Assembly: GCF_036226745.1 (NCBI RefSeq)
Contig: NZ_CP109013.1
Span: 7,688,001 to 7,752,000 of the forward strand
Reading direction: 5' to 3'
DNA: 64,000 bases
Source of the DNA: Streptomyces sp. NBC_00683
Lineage (GTDB): Bacteria; Actinomycetota; Actinomycetes; Streptomycetales; Streptomycetaceae
Shown here: positions 17,640-25,025 of the stretch, in pieces
Numbering within the stretch: position 1 is the first letter of the stretch
How the letters are laid out: each line of letters begins with the position of its first letter
Translations under genes and position numbers: made by a program
Notes under the pieces: model-generated
The model's input: the letters and a program-made list of their open reading frames with translations, nothing else
Databases searched by the model: none
Told to the model about the DNA's origin: nothing

Positions 17640-19922
17640 TTACCCGTTCGGACCCGGTGCCGCCGCCGGGGCGCCGCCGACCTGCGCCGTCAGCGCTGCC
17701 GGCAGTTCCTCCCGGTGAACGATGCCCAGGCGCTGCGTGGCGCGGGTCAGTGCCACGTACAGGTCGCTGGTCCCGTACCGGGCTGGCTCCACCACGAGCA
17801 CATGGTCGAATTCGAGCCCCTTGGCCTGGCGCGGGTCGAGAAGGACCACCGTGCGGGTGAGATCGGGCTCCTCACCGGCCGTGACACCGTCCAGCGGAGC
17901 GGCGATCTCCTCGTGGAGCGCCGCCGGCGCGATCACCGCGAGGCGTCCCTCCTCGGGCATCAGCTCAGCGACGGCCAGCGCCACAGCGCCCGCCAGGTCC
18001 TCGCCGGAGTTCCGCGTCCACGGCGCCTCACCGGTGGACCGCACGGAGCCGGGCGGCTCGAAGGACGGGTCCGTGGCCCGTACGACCTCGGCGGCGAGCT
18101 CCATGATCTCGGCAGGCGTACGGTAGTTGACGCCCAGCCTGACGTGCTCGTAGCGGTCACCGACGTACGGCTGAAGAATCCTGTCCCACGAGCCGACCCC
18201 GGCTTCCTCGGAGGTCTGAGCCGGGTCGCCGACAAGGGTCAGTGAGCGGGTCGGCGAGCGTCGCATCAGCAGCCGCCACGCCATCGGCGACAGCTCCTGC
18301 GCCTCGTCGACGATGATGTGCCCGAACGCCCAGGTCCGGTCGGCGGCGGCGCGTTCGGCGGCGCTGCGGTGGTCGGCCTCCTCGTGCCGCTCCGCCATGC
18401 GTTCGGCGTCGATGATGTCGTGGGCGGCGAGGATCTCGGACTCCTCCTCGTCCTCGAACTCGTACGTCTCCGAGCCCCGCGACATCTCCAGTACGGCCTG
18501 CGCGTAAGCGATCCGCTCCTGGCGACCGGCCTCGGCGGCGGCCCGCTCGGCGCTGTCGTCGGCCCCGAGCAGTTCGGCGGCCTCGTCGAGCAGCGGGACG
18601 TCGGCGGGTGTCCACTTCCCGTCGCCCGGAGCGCGCCGGATGGCGTCGGCGTCCTCGTCCGGTACGTACACGGGCTCGGCCAGATAGTCCGTCAGGAACC
18701 CCTCCGGGGTGAGCTCGGGCCACAGCGCGTCGATGGCGGCGTGCACCTCCTCGCTGACGGCGACGCCCTTGCCCAACTGGGCGAGGTCGTCCGGGCCGAG
18801 GAAGTTGGGGCCGCCGTACGGGTCCGCACCGAGGCGCTCGCCGAGCTGCGCCGTGAGGGCGTCGATGATCCGGAAGGCGAAGTGCGGGCGGGCGAGGTTG
18901 TGCGGGAGAAGGGTGTCGCGGGCCGCCTGCCGGGCCTCGTAGGCGATCTCCCAGTCGAGGACGAGGTCTCCGTCGTCGTTCGGGATGATCAGCGGGGCGC
19001 CGGGCTCGGGCAGCTGCTGCCGGTCGCGTACGGCCAGGGCGAGCGCCTCGGCCATCGGCTCGCCGCCCTTGACGGCGGCGGCGCGGGGCGCGTCGGTGCC
19101 GCGTGCGTGGACGCCGGGGAAGAGCTCGGCCTGTGTGGCGAGCAGGACACCGGTCTCGCCGAGTGCGGGCAGCACCTCGCCGATGTAGCGCAGGAAGGCG
19201 GGGTTGGGGCCCACGATGAGGACGGCACGCTTGGCGAGCAGCTCGCGGTGCTCGTACAGGAGGAAGGCCGCCCGGTGCAGCGCGACCGCCGTCTTGCCCG
19301 TGCCCGGGCCACCCTCGACGACGAGTACACCGCGGTGCGGGGCGCGGATGATCCGGTCCTGTTCCGCCTGGATGGTCCGCACGATGTCGCCCATGCGGCC
19401 GGTGCGGGCGGAGCCCACGGCCGCGAGCAGTACGGCATCGCCGCTCGGGTCCTCGAAGCCGGTGCGCTCCCGGTCCCCGAGGTCGAGGATCTCGTCGTGC
19501 AGCTCGGTGACGACGCGGCCCTCGGTGGTGAGGTGCCGGCGTCGGCGCAGCCCCATCGGTGTGTGCCCGGTGGCGAGATAGAAGGGGCGGGCGACCGGCG
19601 CACGCCAGTCGATCAGCAGGGGAGTGTGCTCGGTGTCGTCCTCGCGGATCCCGATCCGGCCGATATGGTGCGTGTCGCCATTGGCGAGGTCGATGCGACC
19701 GAAACACAGCGAACCGTCCACCGCGTCGAGGGCAGCCACCAGACCCGAGCGTTCCGCGACGCGCACATCGCGTTCGAGGCGCGCCTGCAGGCCGGTCCCG
19801 ACCGGCGTCAGCGCCTCCTCGACGGCGTCCGAGGCGGCCCCGCGCAGCACGTCGACACGGTGATGGAGCCGGTCGACGTATTCCTGCTCCTTCTCCAATT
19901 CGACGCTTTCCCGATTTGACAA
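17640..19922 (-). CDS. helR: HelR/HelD-type RNA polymerase-associated superfamily I helicase
   Basis: About 760 residues with UvrD-like features: N-terminal coiled coil (EKEQEYVDRLHHRVDVLR), DUF-like RIGIREDDTEHTPLLIDWRAPVARPFY, Walker A (EGGPGTGKTAVALHR), Walker B (IIVDEAQELSPMAW), GDPAQT, and C-terminal motifs (QAKGLEFDHVLVVEP, LYVALTRATQRL). This matches actinobacterial HelD/HelR proteins, which bind RNA polymerase, release stalled complexes and in Streptomyces HelR displace rifamycins. The start is TTG at 19922 with GGGAG correctly spaced, where the predicted coiled coil begins. The leader contains two hairpins. The helR symbol rests on family resemblance; discrimination between HelR and other HelD classes needs a phylogeny. 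Confidence 0.85.
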   Translation of the reverse strand: MSNRESVELEKEQEYVDRLHHRVDVLRGAASDAVEEALTPVGTGLQARLERDVRVAERSGLVAALDAVDGSLCFGRIDLANGDTHHIGRIGIREDDTEHTPLLIDWRAPVARPFYLATGHTPMGLRRRRHLTTEGRVVTELHDEILDLGDRERTGFEDPSGDAVLLAAVGSARTGRMGDIVRTIQAEQDRIIRAPHRGVLVVEGGPGTGKTAVALHRAAFLLYEHRELLAKRAVLIVGPNPAFLRYIGEVLPALGETGVLLATQAELFPGVHARGTDAPRAAAVKGGEPMAEALALAVRDRQQLPEPGAPLIIPNDDGDLVLDWEIAYEARQAARDTLLPHNLARPHFAFRIIDALTAQLGERLGADPYGGPNFLGPDDLAQLGKGVAVSEEVHAAIDALWPELTPEGFLTDYLAEPVYVPDEDADAIRRAPGDGKWTPADVPLLDEAAELLGADDSAERAAAEAGRQERIAYAQAVLEMSRGSETYEFEDEEESEILAAHDIIDAERMAERHEEADHRSAAERAAADRTWAFGHIIVDEAQELSPMAWRLLMRRSPTRSLTLVGDPAQTSEEAGVGSWDRILQPYVGDRYEHVRLGVNYRTPAEIMELAAEVVRATDPSFEPPGSVRSTGEAPWTRNSGEDLAGAVALAVAELMPEEGRLAVIAPAALHEEIAAPLDGVTAGEEPDLTRTVVLLDPRQAKGLEFDHVLVVEPARYGTSDLYVALTRATQRLGIVHREELPAALTAQVGGAPAAAPGPNG

Positions 19923-19954
19923 AATAGCTCCCTGCCGGATACTGTGTTTCTTGT

Positions 19955-19993
19955 AGGCCCCCTTTGTGGGGCCTTTTCTGTGGGCACACAGAA
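19955..19993 (-). promoter_or_regulatory. Two stacked hairpins in the helR leader
   Basis: In the transcript direction the first stem is TTCTGTG/CACAGAA around a 4-nt loop (19976-19993). The second is AGGCCCC/GGGGCCT around a 6-nt loop (19955-19974). They lie about 30-70 nt upstream of the TTG start. The second stem superficially resembles the rifamycin-associated element because it has GGGGC and GCCCC halves, but the order of the halves is reversed. It may be an attenuator or operator. No uridine run follows it in the helR direction. Confidence 0.5.
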
Positions 19994-19999
19994 GAACTC

Positions 20000-20029
20000 A
20001 ATATACGTGAGAAAATCCCCGGTCCGCAA
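20000..20029 (-). promoter_or_regulatory. Candidate helR promoter
   Basis: On the minus strand, TTGCGG (20029-20024) is followed after 18 bp by TATATT (20005-20000), a good minus-10 sequence in this G+C-rich DNA. Transcription would begin near 19993 and include both leader hairpins. The minus-35 box lies inside the large palindrome at 20011-20048, so terminator and promoter appear interleaved. Confidence 0.45.
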
Positions 20030-20048
20030 TTGCGGACCGGGGATTTTC
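20011..20048. terminator. 38-bp perfect palindrome, likely bidirectional terminator for the M23 gene
   Basis: GAAAATCCCCGGTCCGCAA followed immediately by its exact complement, giving 19-bp arms around an AATT centre. A/T tracts lie on both outer edges, so it would form a G+C-rich stem with a U-run in either direction. It sits 21 bp past the stop of the M23 gene and just upstream of helR. Confidence 0.8.
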
Positions 20049-20061
20049 ATGTGCACCGATA

Positions 20062-20390
20062 GGGGTGGGTCAGTCCCAGCGGTCCTGGTTGATGAAGTGG
20101 CCGAAGCCCCGCCAGGAGTTGGGTCCCATGACACCGTCGATGGGTCCGGTGTAGCCGTTGGCGGCGGCCAGTCGTTGGACCGCGGCCCAGGAGTTGGGTC
20201 CCATCACTCCGTCGATGGGTCCGGTGTAGCCCCAGTTACGCATGTTCCTCTGGAGCGCGGCGTATGTATTGGTCCCGGGGACACCGTCGATCGGCCCGGT
20301 GTAACCGGACTCGATCCGCAGCCAGTTCTGCGTCCTTTTCCACATGATCGGACCCGGGACACCGTCCTGCTCCGTCGTGGTCTTCGGCAG
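20062..20390. repeat. 329-bp inverted repeat, copy 1 (binding domain of the M23 protein)
   Basis: Reverse complement of 21829-22157, colinear without gaps. As read, the only differences are about five substitutions in the first 50 nt of the domain; the remaining roughly 280 nt, including the stop codon and 8 nt after it, are identical. Silent positions match too, so the copies are recently duplicated or homogenised by gene conversion. Confidence 0.95.
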
Positions 20391-20939
20391 TCCGCCGCCG
20401 CCCCCGCCCAGGTAGTTGAGCGGGTTGACCCGGGTGCCGCCCGGGGTGATGAGATGCCAGTGGACGTGCGGTCCGGTGGAGCTTCCGGAGCCGGGGGCGC
20501 CGACGGCACCCCCGGACCGTCCGACGATGGCGCCCTTGCCGACCGAGGTGCCGTTGGCCAGCAGGAACTGCGACAGGTGCATGTACTGCGTCCGGTACCC
20601 GTCGCTGTGGGTGATGGTGACGGTGTGTCCACCCGTGCCGTTGTCCGGGATGTTGGTGACGACGCCGGCACCGGCGGCGGGCAGCGCGGTACCGACGCCC
20701 ATCCCGTAGTCGAGCCCGCCCAGGGAACCGCTGTTGAGGTGATCCTGCCAGGTGCCCGTCATCTGGTAGCCGCTGAACGGGTTGTAGATGTCCAGGGCAT
20801 GGGCGGCGGTTCCCGAGAACAGAACGCCGCCGGCAGCCAGGCCGAGCGTGGTGACCGAGCCGCGCAGCAGGGTGCGGCGGCTCATTTCGAGCCGTGGTCG
20901 ATCCTGTCGGCCGTCGTCGGGCCGATGGTTCTCACACAC
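20070..20939 (-). CDS. Tat-exported M23-type peptidoglycan metallopeptidase with C-terminal wall-binding repeats
   Basis: About 289 residues. A GTG at 20939 is chosen because AAGGGAG lies 7 nt upstream. A twin-arginine signal follows (SRRTLLRGSVTTLGLAAGG). The LytM/M23 domain (about 60-185) has GGLDYGMGVGT, YRTQYMHLSQF and the terminal GPHVHWH zinc motif. The usual H-x-G-x-D ligand pair is not canonical: the residue before GGLD is Leu, and the nearest His lies 10 residues before that Asp. A glycine linker leads to three repeats of a GYTGPIDGVxGxN type, like PG_binding_1 modules. This domain is nearly identical to that of the divergent GH25 protein. Likely role: cleaving wall peptide cross-links. 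Confidence 0.85.
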   Translation of the reverse strand: MCENHRPDDGRQDRPRLEMSRRTLLRGSVTTLGLAAGGVLFSGTAAHALDIYNPFSGYQMTGTWQDHLNSGSLGGLDYGMGVGTALPAAGAGVVTNIPDNGTGGHTVTITHSDGYRTQYMHLSQFLLANGTSVGKGAIVGRSGGAVGAPGSGSSTGPHVHWHLITPGGTRVNPLNYLGGGGGGLPKTTTEQDGVPGPIMWKRTQNWLRIESGYTGPIDGVPGTNTYAALQRNMRNWGYTGPIDGVMGPNSWAAVQRLAAANGYTGPIDGVMGPNSWRGFGHFINQDRWD

Positions 20940-21069
20940 AGCAACTCCCTTGCTGATTAGGTGACTTGAGCTGGCGGAGGAACGCGGTGCCACGGTAGCC
21001 TACGCGCATAGATGTTGATAAGAACATGTCATGGTTGCTGCTGTCGGCCCCGTCTTCACCGGAGGAAGC

Positions 21070-22149
21070 ATGCACAGGAGAACCTTGATCCGTGGCGCCG
21101 TCGCGACGGCCCTGGCCCCGGTCGGCATCGTCACGGCCGCCCGTGCCGCGGCCGGTGCCGGCCGGGCTCCCGCCGCCGATCTGCAGGGCGTGGACGTCTC
21201 GAACTACCAGGTCGGCATCGACTACGCCCGCGCCGCCGGGGAAGGCCGGAGTTTCGTCATCGCCAAGGCCGGAGGGTGCCAGCTCGCCGAGGGCCCCTAC
21301 GTCACGTCGTCGTACGCCGGGCATGTGGACGGAGCCCGCGCCGCGGGTCTGCGCGTCGGGCACTACTGGCTGTCGGGGGACTTCCTCACCCCCACCGCCG
21401 CCGCCGACTACTTCGTGGACCACCTCCACGACTACCGCGTCGGTGACGTGCTCGCGCTGGACGTCGAGGTGCTCGACGACTCCACCCGGCTGTGGAACGA
21501 CACGGATGTGTCCACCTGGTTCAACCGCGTACGGGAACGGGTCGGCGCCTACGTGCCCTGGTTCTACATCAGCGCGGGCGCACTGCGGGCCGGCACCTGG
21601 AGCCGCACCGTCGCCGCAGGCGCTCACCTGTGGGCGGCCTCCTGGGGGTCCAACAACGGCACCTATCCCGGCGCGCCCGACCTCGGCGGCCGCTACCCCG
21701 ACTGGGCCGCCCACCAGTACACCTCCGTCGGATCCGCGGGCGGAGTCTCTCCCGTCGACCTCAACCTCGCCCGCGCCTGGGCCTTCGACCTCACGGAGCC
21801 GACCGACCCGCCGCCCGGAGGGGACGCGCTGCCCAAGTCGACGACGGAGCAGGACGGTGTTCCGGGTCCGGTCATGTGGAAAAGGACGCAGAACTGGCTG
21901 CGGATCGAGTCCGGTTACACCGGGCCGATCGACGGTGTCCCCGGGACCAATACATACGCCGCGCTCCAGAGGAACATGCGTAACTGGGGCTACACCGGAC
22001 CCATCGACGGAGTGATGGGACCCAACTCCTGGGCCGCGGTCCAACGACTGGCCGCCGCCAACGGCTACACCGGACCCATCGACGGTGTCATGGGACCCAA
22101 CTCCTGGCGGGGCTTCGGCCACTTCATCAACCAGGACCGCTGGGACTGA
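21070..22149 (+). CDS. Tat-exported GH25-type lysozyme with the same C-terminal wall-binding domain
   Basis: About 359 residues from an ATG with GGAGGAA upstream. The signal (MHRRTLIRGAVATALAPVGI) carries twin arginines. The GH25 domain (about 38-235) shows GVDVSNYQ (Asp42) and LALDVEV (Asp131, Glu133), the acidic residues of lysozymes that cleave the MurNAc-GlcNAc bond, as well as FVIAKAGG and VGHYWLSG. After a PTDPPPGGD linker the final 107 residues repeat the domain of the M23 protein, with three GYTGPIDG units. Head-to-head with the M23 gene across about 130 bp. A DUF1906-type assignment is the main alternative, but DxE favours GH25. Confidence 0.87.
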   Translation: MHRRTLIRGAVATALAPVGIVTAARAAAGAGRAPAADLQGVDVSNYQVGIDYARAAGEGRSFVIAKAGGCQLAEGPYVTSSYAGHVDGARAAGLRVGHYWLSGDFLTPTAAADYFVDHLHDYRVGDVLALDVEVLDDSTRLWNDTDVSTWFNRVRERVGAYVPWFYISAGALRAGTWSRTVAAGAHLWAASWGSNNGTYPGAPDLGGRYPDWAAHQYTSVGSAGGVSPVDLNLARAWAFDLTEPTDPPPGGDALPKSTTEQDGVPGPVMWKRTQNWLRIESGYTGPIDGVPGTNTYAALQRNMRNWGYTGPIDGVMGPNSWAAVQRLAAANGYTGPIDGVMGPNSWRGFGHFINQDRWD

Positions 22150-22157
22150 CCCACCCC
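21829..22157. repeat. 329-bp inverted repeat, copy 2 (binding domain of the GH25 protein)
   Basis: Partner of 20062-20390. The arms face outward around a 1.4-kb segment that holds the two catalytic domains and the shared promoter region. Recombination between the arms would invert that segment and swap the tails while keeping both genes intact. Confidence 0.95.
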
Positions 22158-22201
22158 CGTTCGGCGTGCATGCCGGGGCTCCTCGCGGGGCTGTGCGGAT
22201 C

Positions 22202-22222
22202 CTCACCCCACTGGGGTGAGGC
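22202..22222. promoter_or_regulatory. 9-bp inverted repeat, operator or terminator
   Basis: CCTCACCCC, ACT, GGGGTGAGG: perfect arms with a 3-nt spacer, 53 bp after the GH25 stop and 33 bp before the HTH-like small frame at 22255. It could end the GH25 transcript or serve as the operator of the decayed regulator. No T tract follows. Confidence 0.5.
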
Positions 22223-22254
22223 GCGGATCGTCGTGCGGTACACATACTCGGTTC

Positions 22255-22440
22255 ATGAACAAGCACCGGCAACTCGCCGACCTCCTAAGGGTGTTCCAGG
22301 GCCGACTGCGGCCCTGGAGCGTCCGGGCGAAGTCCTGCGGTGAGCGGCGCCGGGTGCAGGGGCCGCGGTGGGAGGAGCCCCGCGAGCGCGCGGGCATCAG
22401 CACGCCGCACCGCGTGCGCACCGACCCGCGCACCAGCTGA
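22255..22440 (+). pseudogene. Decayed XRE/MmyB-type HTH regulator N-terminus
   Basis: A 61-codon frame starting ATG AAC AAG CAC. Its translation follows the N-terminal pattern of actinobacterial helix-turn-helix regulators with an MmyB ligand domain: RQLADLLRVFQGRLRP, then a GERRRVQGPRWEEP segment where GxRRxxGLRREE is usual, then ERAGISTPHRVRTDPRTS where LAGVSxxYYxRLEQGRxS is usual. Recognition-helix and turn residues are substituted, and the frame stops where the second half should continue. I see no MmyB domain downstream. Such regulators often adjoin the target gene, here the beta-propeller protein. Confidence 0.5.
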
Positions 22441-22547
22441 CCCGAGCCCCTGCAGCCGGCGGCACCACCGCCGGCGCCTGTTGAGTACCCACCCGACCAC
22501 CGGCGCCGCACCGCGGCTGCCGCATGCCCGAAGTCAGTGAAGGAACC

Positions 22548-23519
22548 ATGTCCAGGCGAAGCATCAAGATCACCATGTCGGCCGTTCTGATGGCCACGGC
22601 CACCCTCACGGCTGCCGCACCGGCCGACGCCACGCTCGGCAGGGGGCCCCTGACGGATGTACAGGTCGCCACCCACTTCGACCTGTCCGCGGGGCAGATG
22701 CCGGAGAACGTCACCGTGCTGCCCGACGGCACGGCAGCCGTCACTTTCGCCGCCGCCCGCCAGGTGGCTCTGGTCACCCCCCGGGGAGCAACGCGCATCC
22801 TGGCGACGCTGCCCGCACCCGCCGACGGCGGAGTCGCGACACCGGTTCTCGGCTTCCCCCTGGCCACCGGCATCGTCCACACCCCGGACGGCACCGTGTA
22901 CGTGCTGTACGCGACCGGCACGGCCGACCTGACGGGGCTGTGGCGGCTGCGCCAGGGGCAGGCCCCGCGGCGCATCGCCGCGCTGCCCGCCGACGGCCTG
23001 CCCAACGGGCTGGCACTGGACAGGCACAGCAAGCAGCTCTACATCACGGACTCGGTGCTCGGCACCGTCTGGACCGTCCCCACCACCGGTGGCACGCCCA
23101 CCGCATGGTCCACCGCTCCCGAACTCGCCTCCGCCGGCTTCCTCGGAGCGAACGGCGCGAAGGTGCGCGGCGGCGCGCTGTGGGTGACCAACCTCGACCG
23201 GGGCACCCTCCTGCGCATTCCGATCCGCTCCGGCAACCGTGCGGGAACGCCGCAGGTCAAGGCGTCGGGCCTGGTCGGCATCGACGACTTCACCTTCACC
23301 GGGCGTGGTGACGAGGTCCTCGCCGCACTCAACGCACCCAACACGGTGGTGCGCATCAGCCCCGACGGCACAAGCAGCACGGTGCTGGATGCCGGCGACG
23401 GACTGCAGAACCCCACCTCCGTCGCACTGCGCGGCAAGGACGTGTACGTGCTCAGCGCCGCGTACACCACGGCCACGGATCCCAACCTGCTGCGAGCGCA
23501 CCTGCGCAGCCGCCGGTGA
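22548..23519 (+). CDS. Secreted SMP-30/gluconolactonase-like beta-propeller protein
   Basis: About 323 residues. Signal peptide MSRRSIKITMSAVLMATATLTAAAPADA, then repeated propeller blades with the pattern MPENVTVLPDGTAAVTF, ATGIVHTPDGTVYVLY, LPNGLALDRHSKQLYITDSV, and VGIDDFTFTGRGDEVL. The N-G-L-A-L-D and Y-I-T-D-S signatures match SMP-30/LRE-like lactonase propellers. Metal-binding residues cannot be assigned with confidence, so lactonase activity is not proved. ATG with AAGGAA upstream. The upstream HTH remnant suggests a former regulator-target pair. Confidence 0.75.
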   Translation: MSRRSIKITMSAVLMATATLTAAAPADATLGRGPLTDVQVATHFDLSAGQMPENVTVLPDGTAAVTFAAARQVALVTPRGATRILATLPAPADGGVATPVLGFPLATGIVHTPDGTVYVLYATGTADLTGLWRLRQGQAPRRIAALPADGLPNGLALDRHSKQLYITDSVLGTVWTVPTTGGTPTAWSTAPELASAGFLGANGAKVRGGALWVTNLDRGTLLRIPIRSGNRAGTPQVKASGLVGIDDFTFTGRGDEVLAALNAPNTVVRISPDGTSSTVLDAGDGLQNPTSVALRGKDVYVLSAAYTTATDPNLLRAHLRSRR

Positions 23520-23528
23520 AACCCTGGT

Positions 23529-24491
23529 TCAGTGCCCGTGGCCGCCGTCCTCGTGCTCCGTCGTGGGCTCGGCGGGCTGCGGGGAGGCCGCTGCCGCCCC
23601 GGCGTGGACGGTGAAGGCCGCGGTGCGGACGGTGCCGTTGTGCTTGAAGTCCAGGAAGAGGCGGTAGGTCCCGGAACTGGGGGCCGTCGCGGTGAAGGAG
23701 ACCTCCGGACCGGGCTCGGTGCTGCCGTCGCCGGGCTCCCCGTTGGGGTGGACGTGCAGGTAGGCGAGGTCACCGGCACGCAGGGCGACGAGGTGTCCGT
23801 AGGCGGCGAGGTAGGGCTGGAGGTCGGTGATCGGGCGGCCGCCCCTGCTGACGTCGAGCCTGAGGTCTCCAGCGGTGCCGGGGCGAAGCGTCCCGTTCAG
23901 GGTCACGGTGTAGCCGTCGACCGTGGCGGTGCGGGACGGCTTGGGGAGCTCGGCGGGCTTGTAGGCGCCGGCTACGGCGAGATCGGCGCCGAGAGTGAGG
24001 TCGGGGGCGTTCTTCGCGCCGGGGGTGAAGTCCGCGAAGACCCGGTAGTCACCGGCGGCTGCGAGGGTGACCGGGGTGCTCCAGGTGCCGTCGGCGGCCC
24101 GGGTGGGGTGCAGGTGCTGATAGGTGGCCAGGTCCCGTGAGGCGAGGATGAGGTGGAGTTCCTTGTCGTGCTCGCGCTGGTACGTGGTGACCGCCTTGCC
24201 GGACCGGTCGCGTACGGCGAAGCGCAGTTCGCCCTCCTGCTCCGCCTTCAGACGCGGGGTGAAGAGGTCGAGGGTGTAGCCGCCTTCGGAGATCTGGAGC
24301 CCTCCGGGCGGTGACTGGGCATGCTCGTTGCCGTCGCCCCCTCCCTCCGATGCCGCGCTGTTCATGTGGTCGGCCTGCGGGGCCGGTTCGGTGCCGTCCA
24401 GGGGGCCGACGGTGTTGCCGAGACCGTAGGCGGCGCCGAAGGACACGGCGAGTGCCGCGGTGAAGGACGTGATCTTCCCGGCGGTGTTCAT
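23529..24491 (-). CDS. Secreted or membrane-anchored copper-associated protein with histidine-rich ends
   Basis: About 320 residues. An N-terminal hydrophobic segment (ITSFTAALAVSFGAAYGLG) acts as signal or anchor. Two immunoglobulin-like beta domains follow (GGYTLDLFTPRLKAEQEGELRF and VDGYTVTLNGTLRPGTAGDLRLD), each with a histidine-bearing strand (YQHLHPTRAADG and YLHVHPNGEPGD). The tail is EHEDGGHGH. No catalytic residues are visible. The gene starts 54 bp from a CsoR-type operator and is divergent from copZ-copA, so a role in copper binding or delivery outside the membrane is inferred. It resembles the uncharacterised secreted proteins often found beside actinobacterial copper ATPases. Confidence 0.75.
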   Translation of the reverse strand: MNTAGKITSFTAALAVSFGAAYGLGNTVGPLDGTEPAPQADHMNSAASEGGGDGNEHAQSPPGGLQISEGGYTLDLFTPRLKAEQEGELRFAVRDRSGKAVTTYQREHDKELHLILASRDLATYQHLHPTRAADGTWSTPVTLAAAGDYRVFADFTPGAKNAPDLTLGADLAVAGAYKPAELPKPSRTATVDGYTVTLNGTLRPGTAGDLRLDVSRGGRPITDLQPYLAAYGHLVALRAGDLAYLHVHPNGEPGDGSTEPGPEVSFTATAPSSGTYRLFLDFKHNGTVRTAAFTVHAGAAAASPQPAEPTTEHEDGGHGH

Positions 24492-24544
24492 GGCTGCTCC
24501 TTCTGTCCGGGCGGGCTCCGGGGCGGGCCCACCTCCATCAGGTT

Positions 24545-24561
24545 ATACCCCCATGGGGTAT
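24545..24561. promoter_or_regulatory. CsoR-type copper operator 1
   Basis: ATACCCCCATGGGGTAT, a near-perfect palindrome matching the ATACCCC/GGGGTAT halves described for Streptomyces CsoR. It lies 54 bp upstream of the secreted copper-protein gene. CsoR represses until Cu(I) binds, so the gene should be copper-inducible. Confidence 0.85.
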
Positions 24562-24591
24562 CTGCAAGAGCTCTGCGCCAGCTTGCGCAAG

Positions 24592-24608
24592 ATACGGGAG
24601 GGGGGTAT
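24592..24608. promoter_or_regulatory. Degenerate third CsoR-like site
   Basis: ATACGGGAGGGGGGTAT has the same 17-bp length and ATAC/GTAT ends as the flanking operators, but only the right half keeps the G tract. It sits midway between them and may be a weak or decayed site. Confidence 0.35.
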
Positions 24609-24625
24609 ATCTGGAAGTGAAGAAG

Positions 24626-24642
24626 ATACCCCATGGGGGTAT
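24626..24642. promoter_or_regulatory. CsoR-type copper operator 2
   Basis: ATACCCCATGGGGGTAT, the mirror of operator 1, 22 bp before the copZ start. Its position near the ribosome site and probable transcription start is suited to repression of copZ-copA. Confidence 0.85.
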
Positions 24643-24663
24643 CGGGATCTGAAGGGGGAACCC

Positions 24664-24945
24664 ATGTCCTGGTTCACTTCCGGCGGCAGCCGCCCGGCCG
24701 TCCACGGCACCACCACGACCGCCGCCGCGGGCCGCACAGCCACCGTCTACCGCGTGTCCGGCATGACCTGCGGGCACTGCCGGACCGCCATCACGAAGTC
24801 GGTCGGAGCGCTGGACGAGGTCGTCTCCGTGGATGTCGACGTGGCCGGAGGCCTGGTCACCGTCACCGCCGGCGGACAGCCGGACGACACGGCGATCGCC
24901 GCGGCGGTCGACGACGCCGGCTACGAGCTGACCGGCCGCGTCTGA
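24664..24945 (+). CDS. copZ: CopZ-like copper chaperone
   Basis: A 93-residue single HMA domain. The Cu(I)-binding motif is [10 protein letters not shown] (Cys36, Cys39), followed by the ferredoxin-like fold ending in [12 protein letters not shown] 20-residue extension precedes the domain. ATG at 24664 with GAAGGGGGAA upstream. The gene is 80 bp from copA, and CopZ proteins pass Cu(I) to the ATPase or to CsoR. The CsoR operator directly upstream supports copper-induced expression of the copZ-copA unit. Confidence 0.92.
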   Translation: MSWFTSGGSRPAVHGTTTTAAAGRTATVYRVSGMTCGHCRTAITKSVGALDEVVSVDVDVAGGLVTVTAGGQPDDTAIAAAVDDAGYELTGRV

Positions 24946-25025
24946 CCGGCGCCGACCGCCCCCGGCCTCCATCGGACCCGTACTTCCGGCCCGGGTCCCA
25001 CCCCCGTCGAACGAGGAGCAGGCAC

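Noticed and set aside
19944..22272. Long opposite-strand frames across both wall hydrolase genes that share a repeated sequence
   Set aside because: They are antisense shadows; their similarity to each other only reflects the 329-bp inverted repeat.
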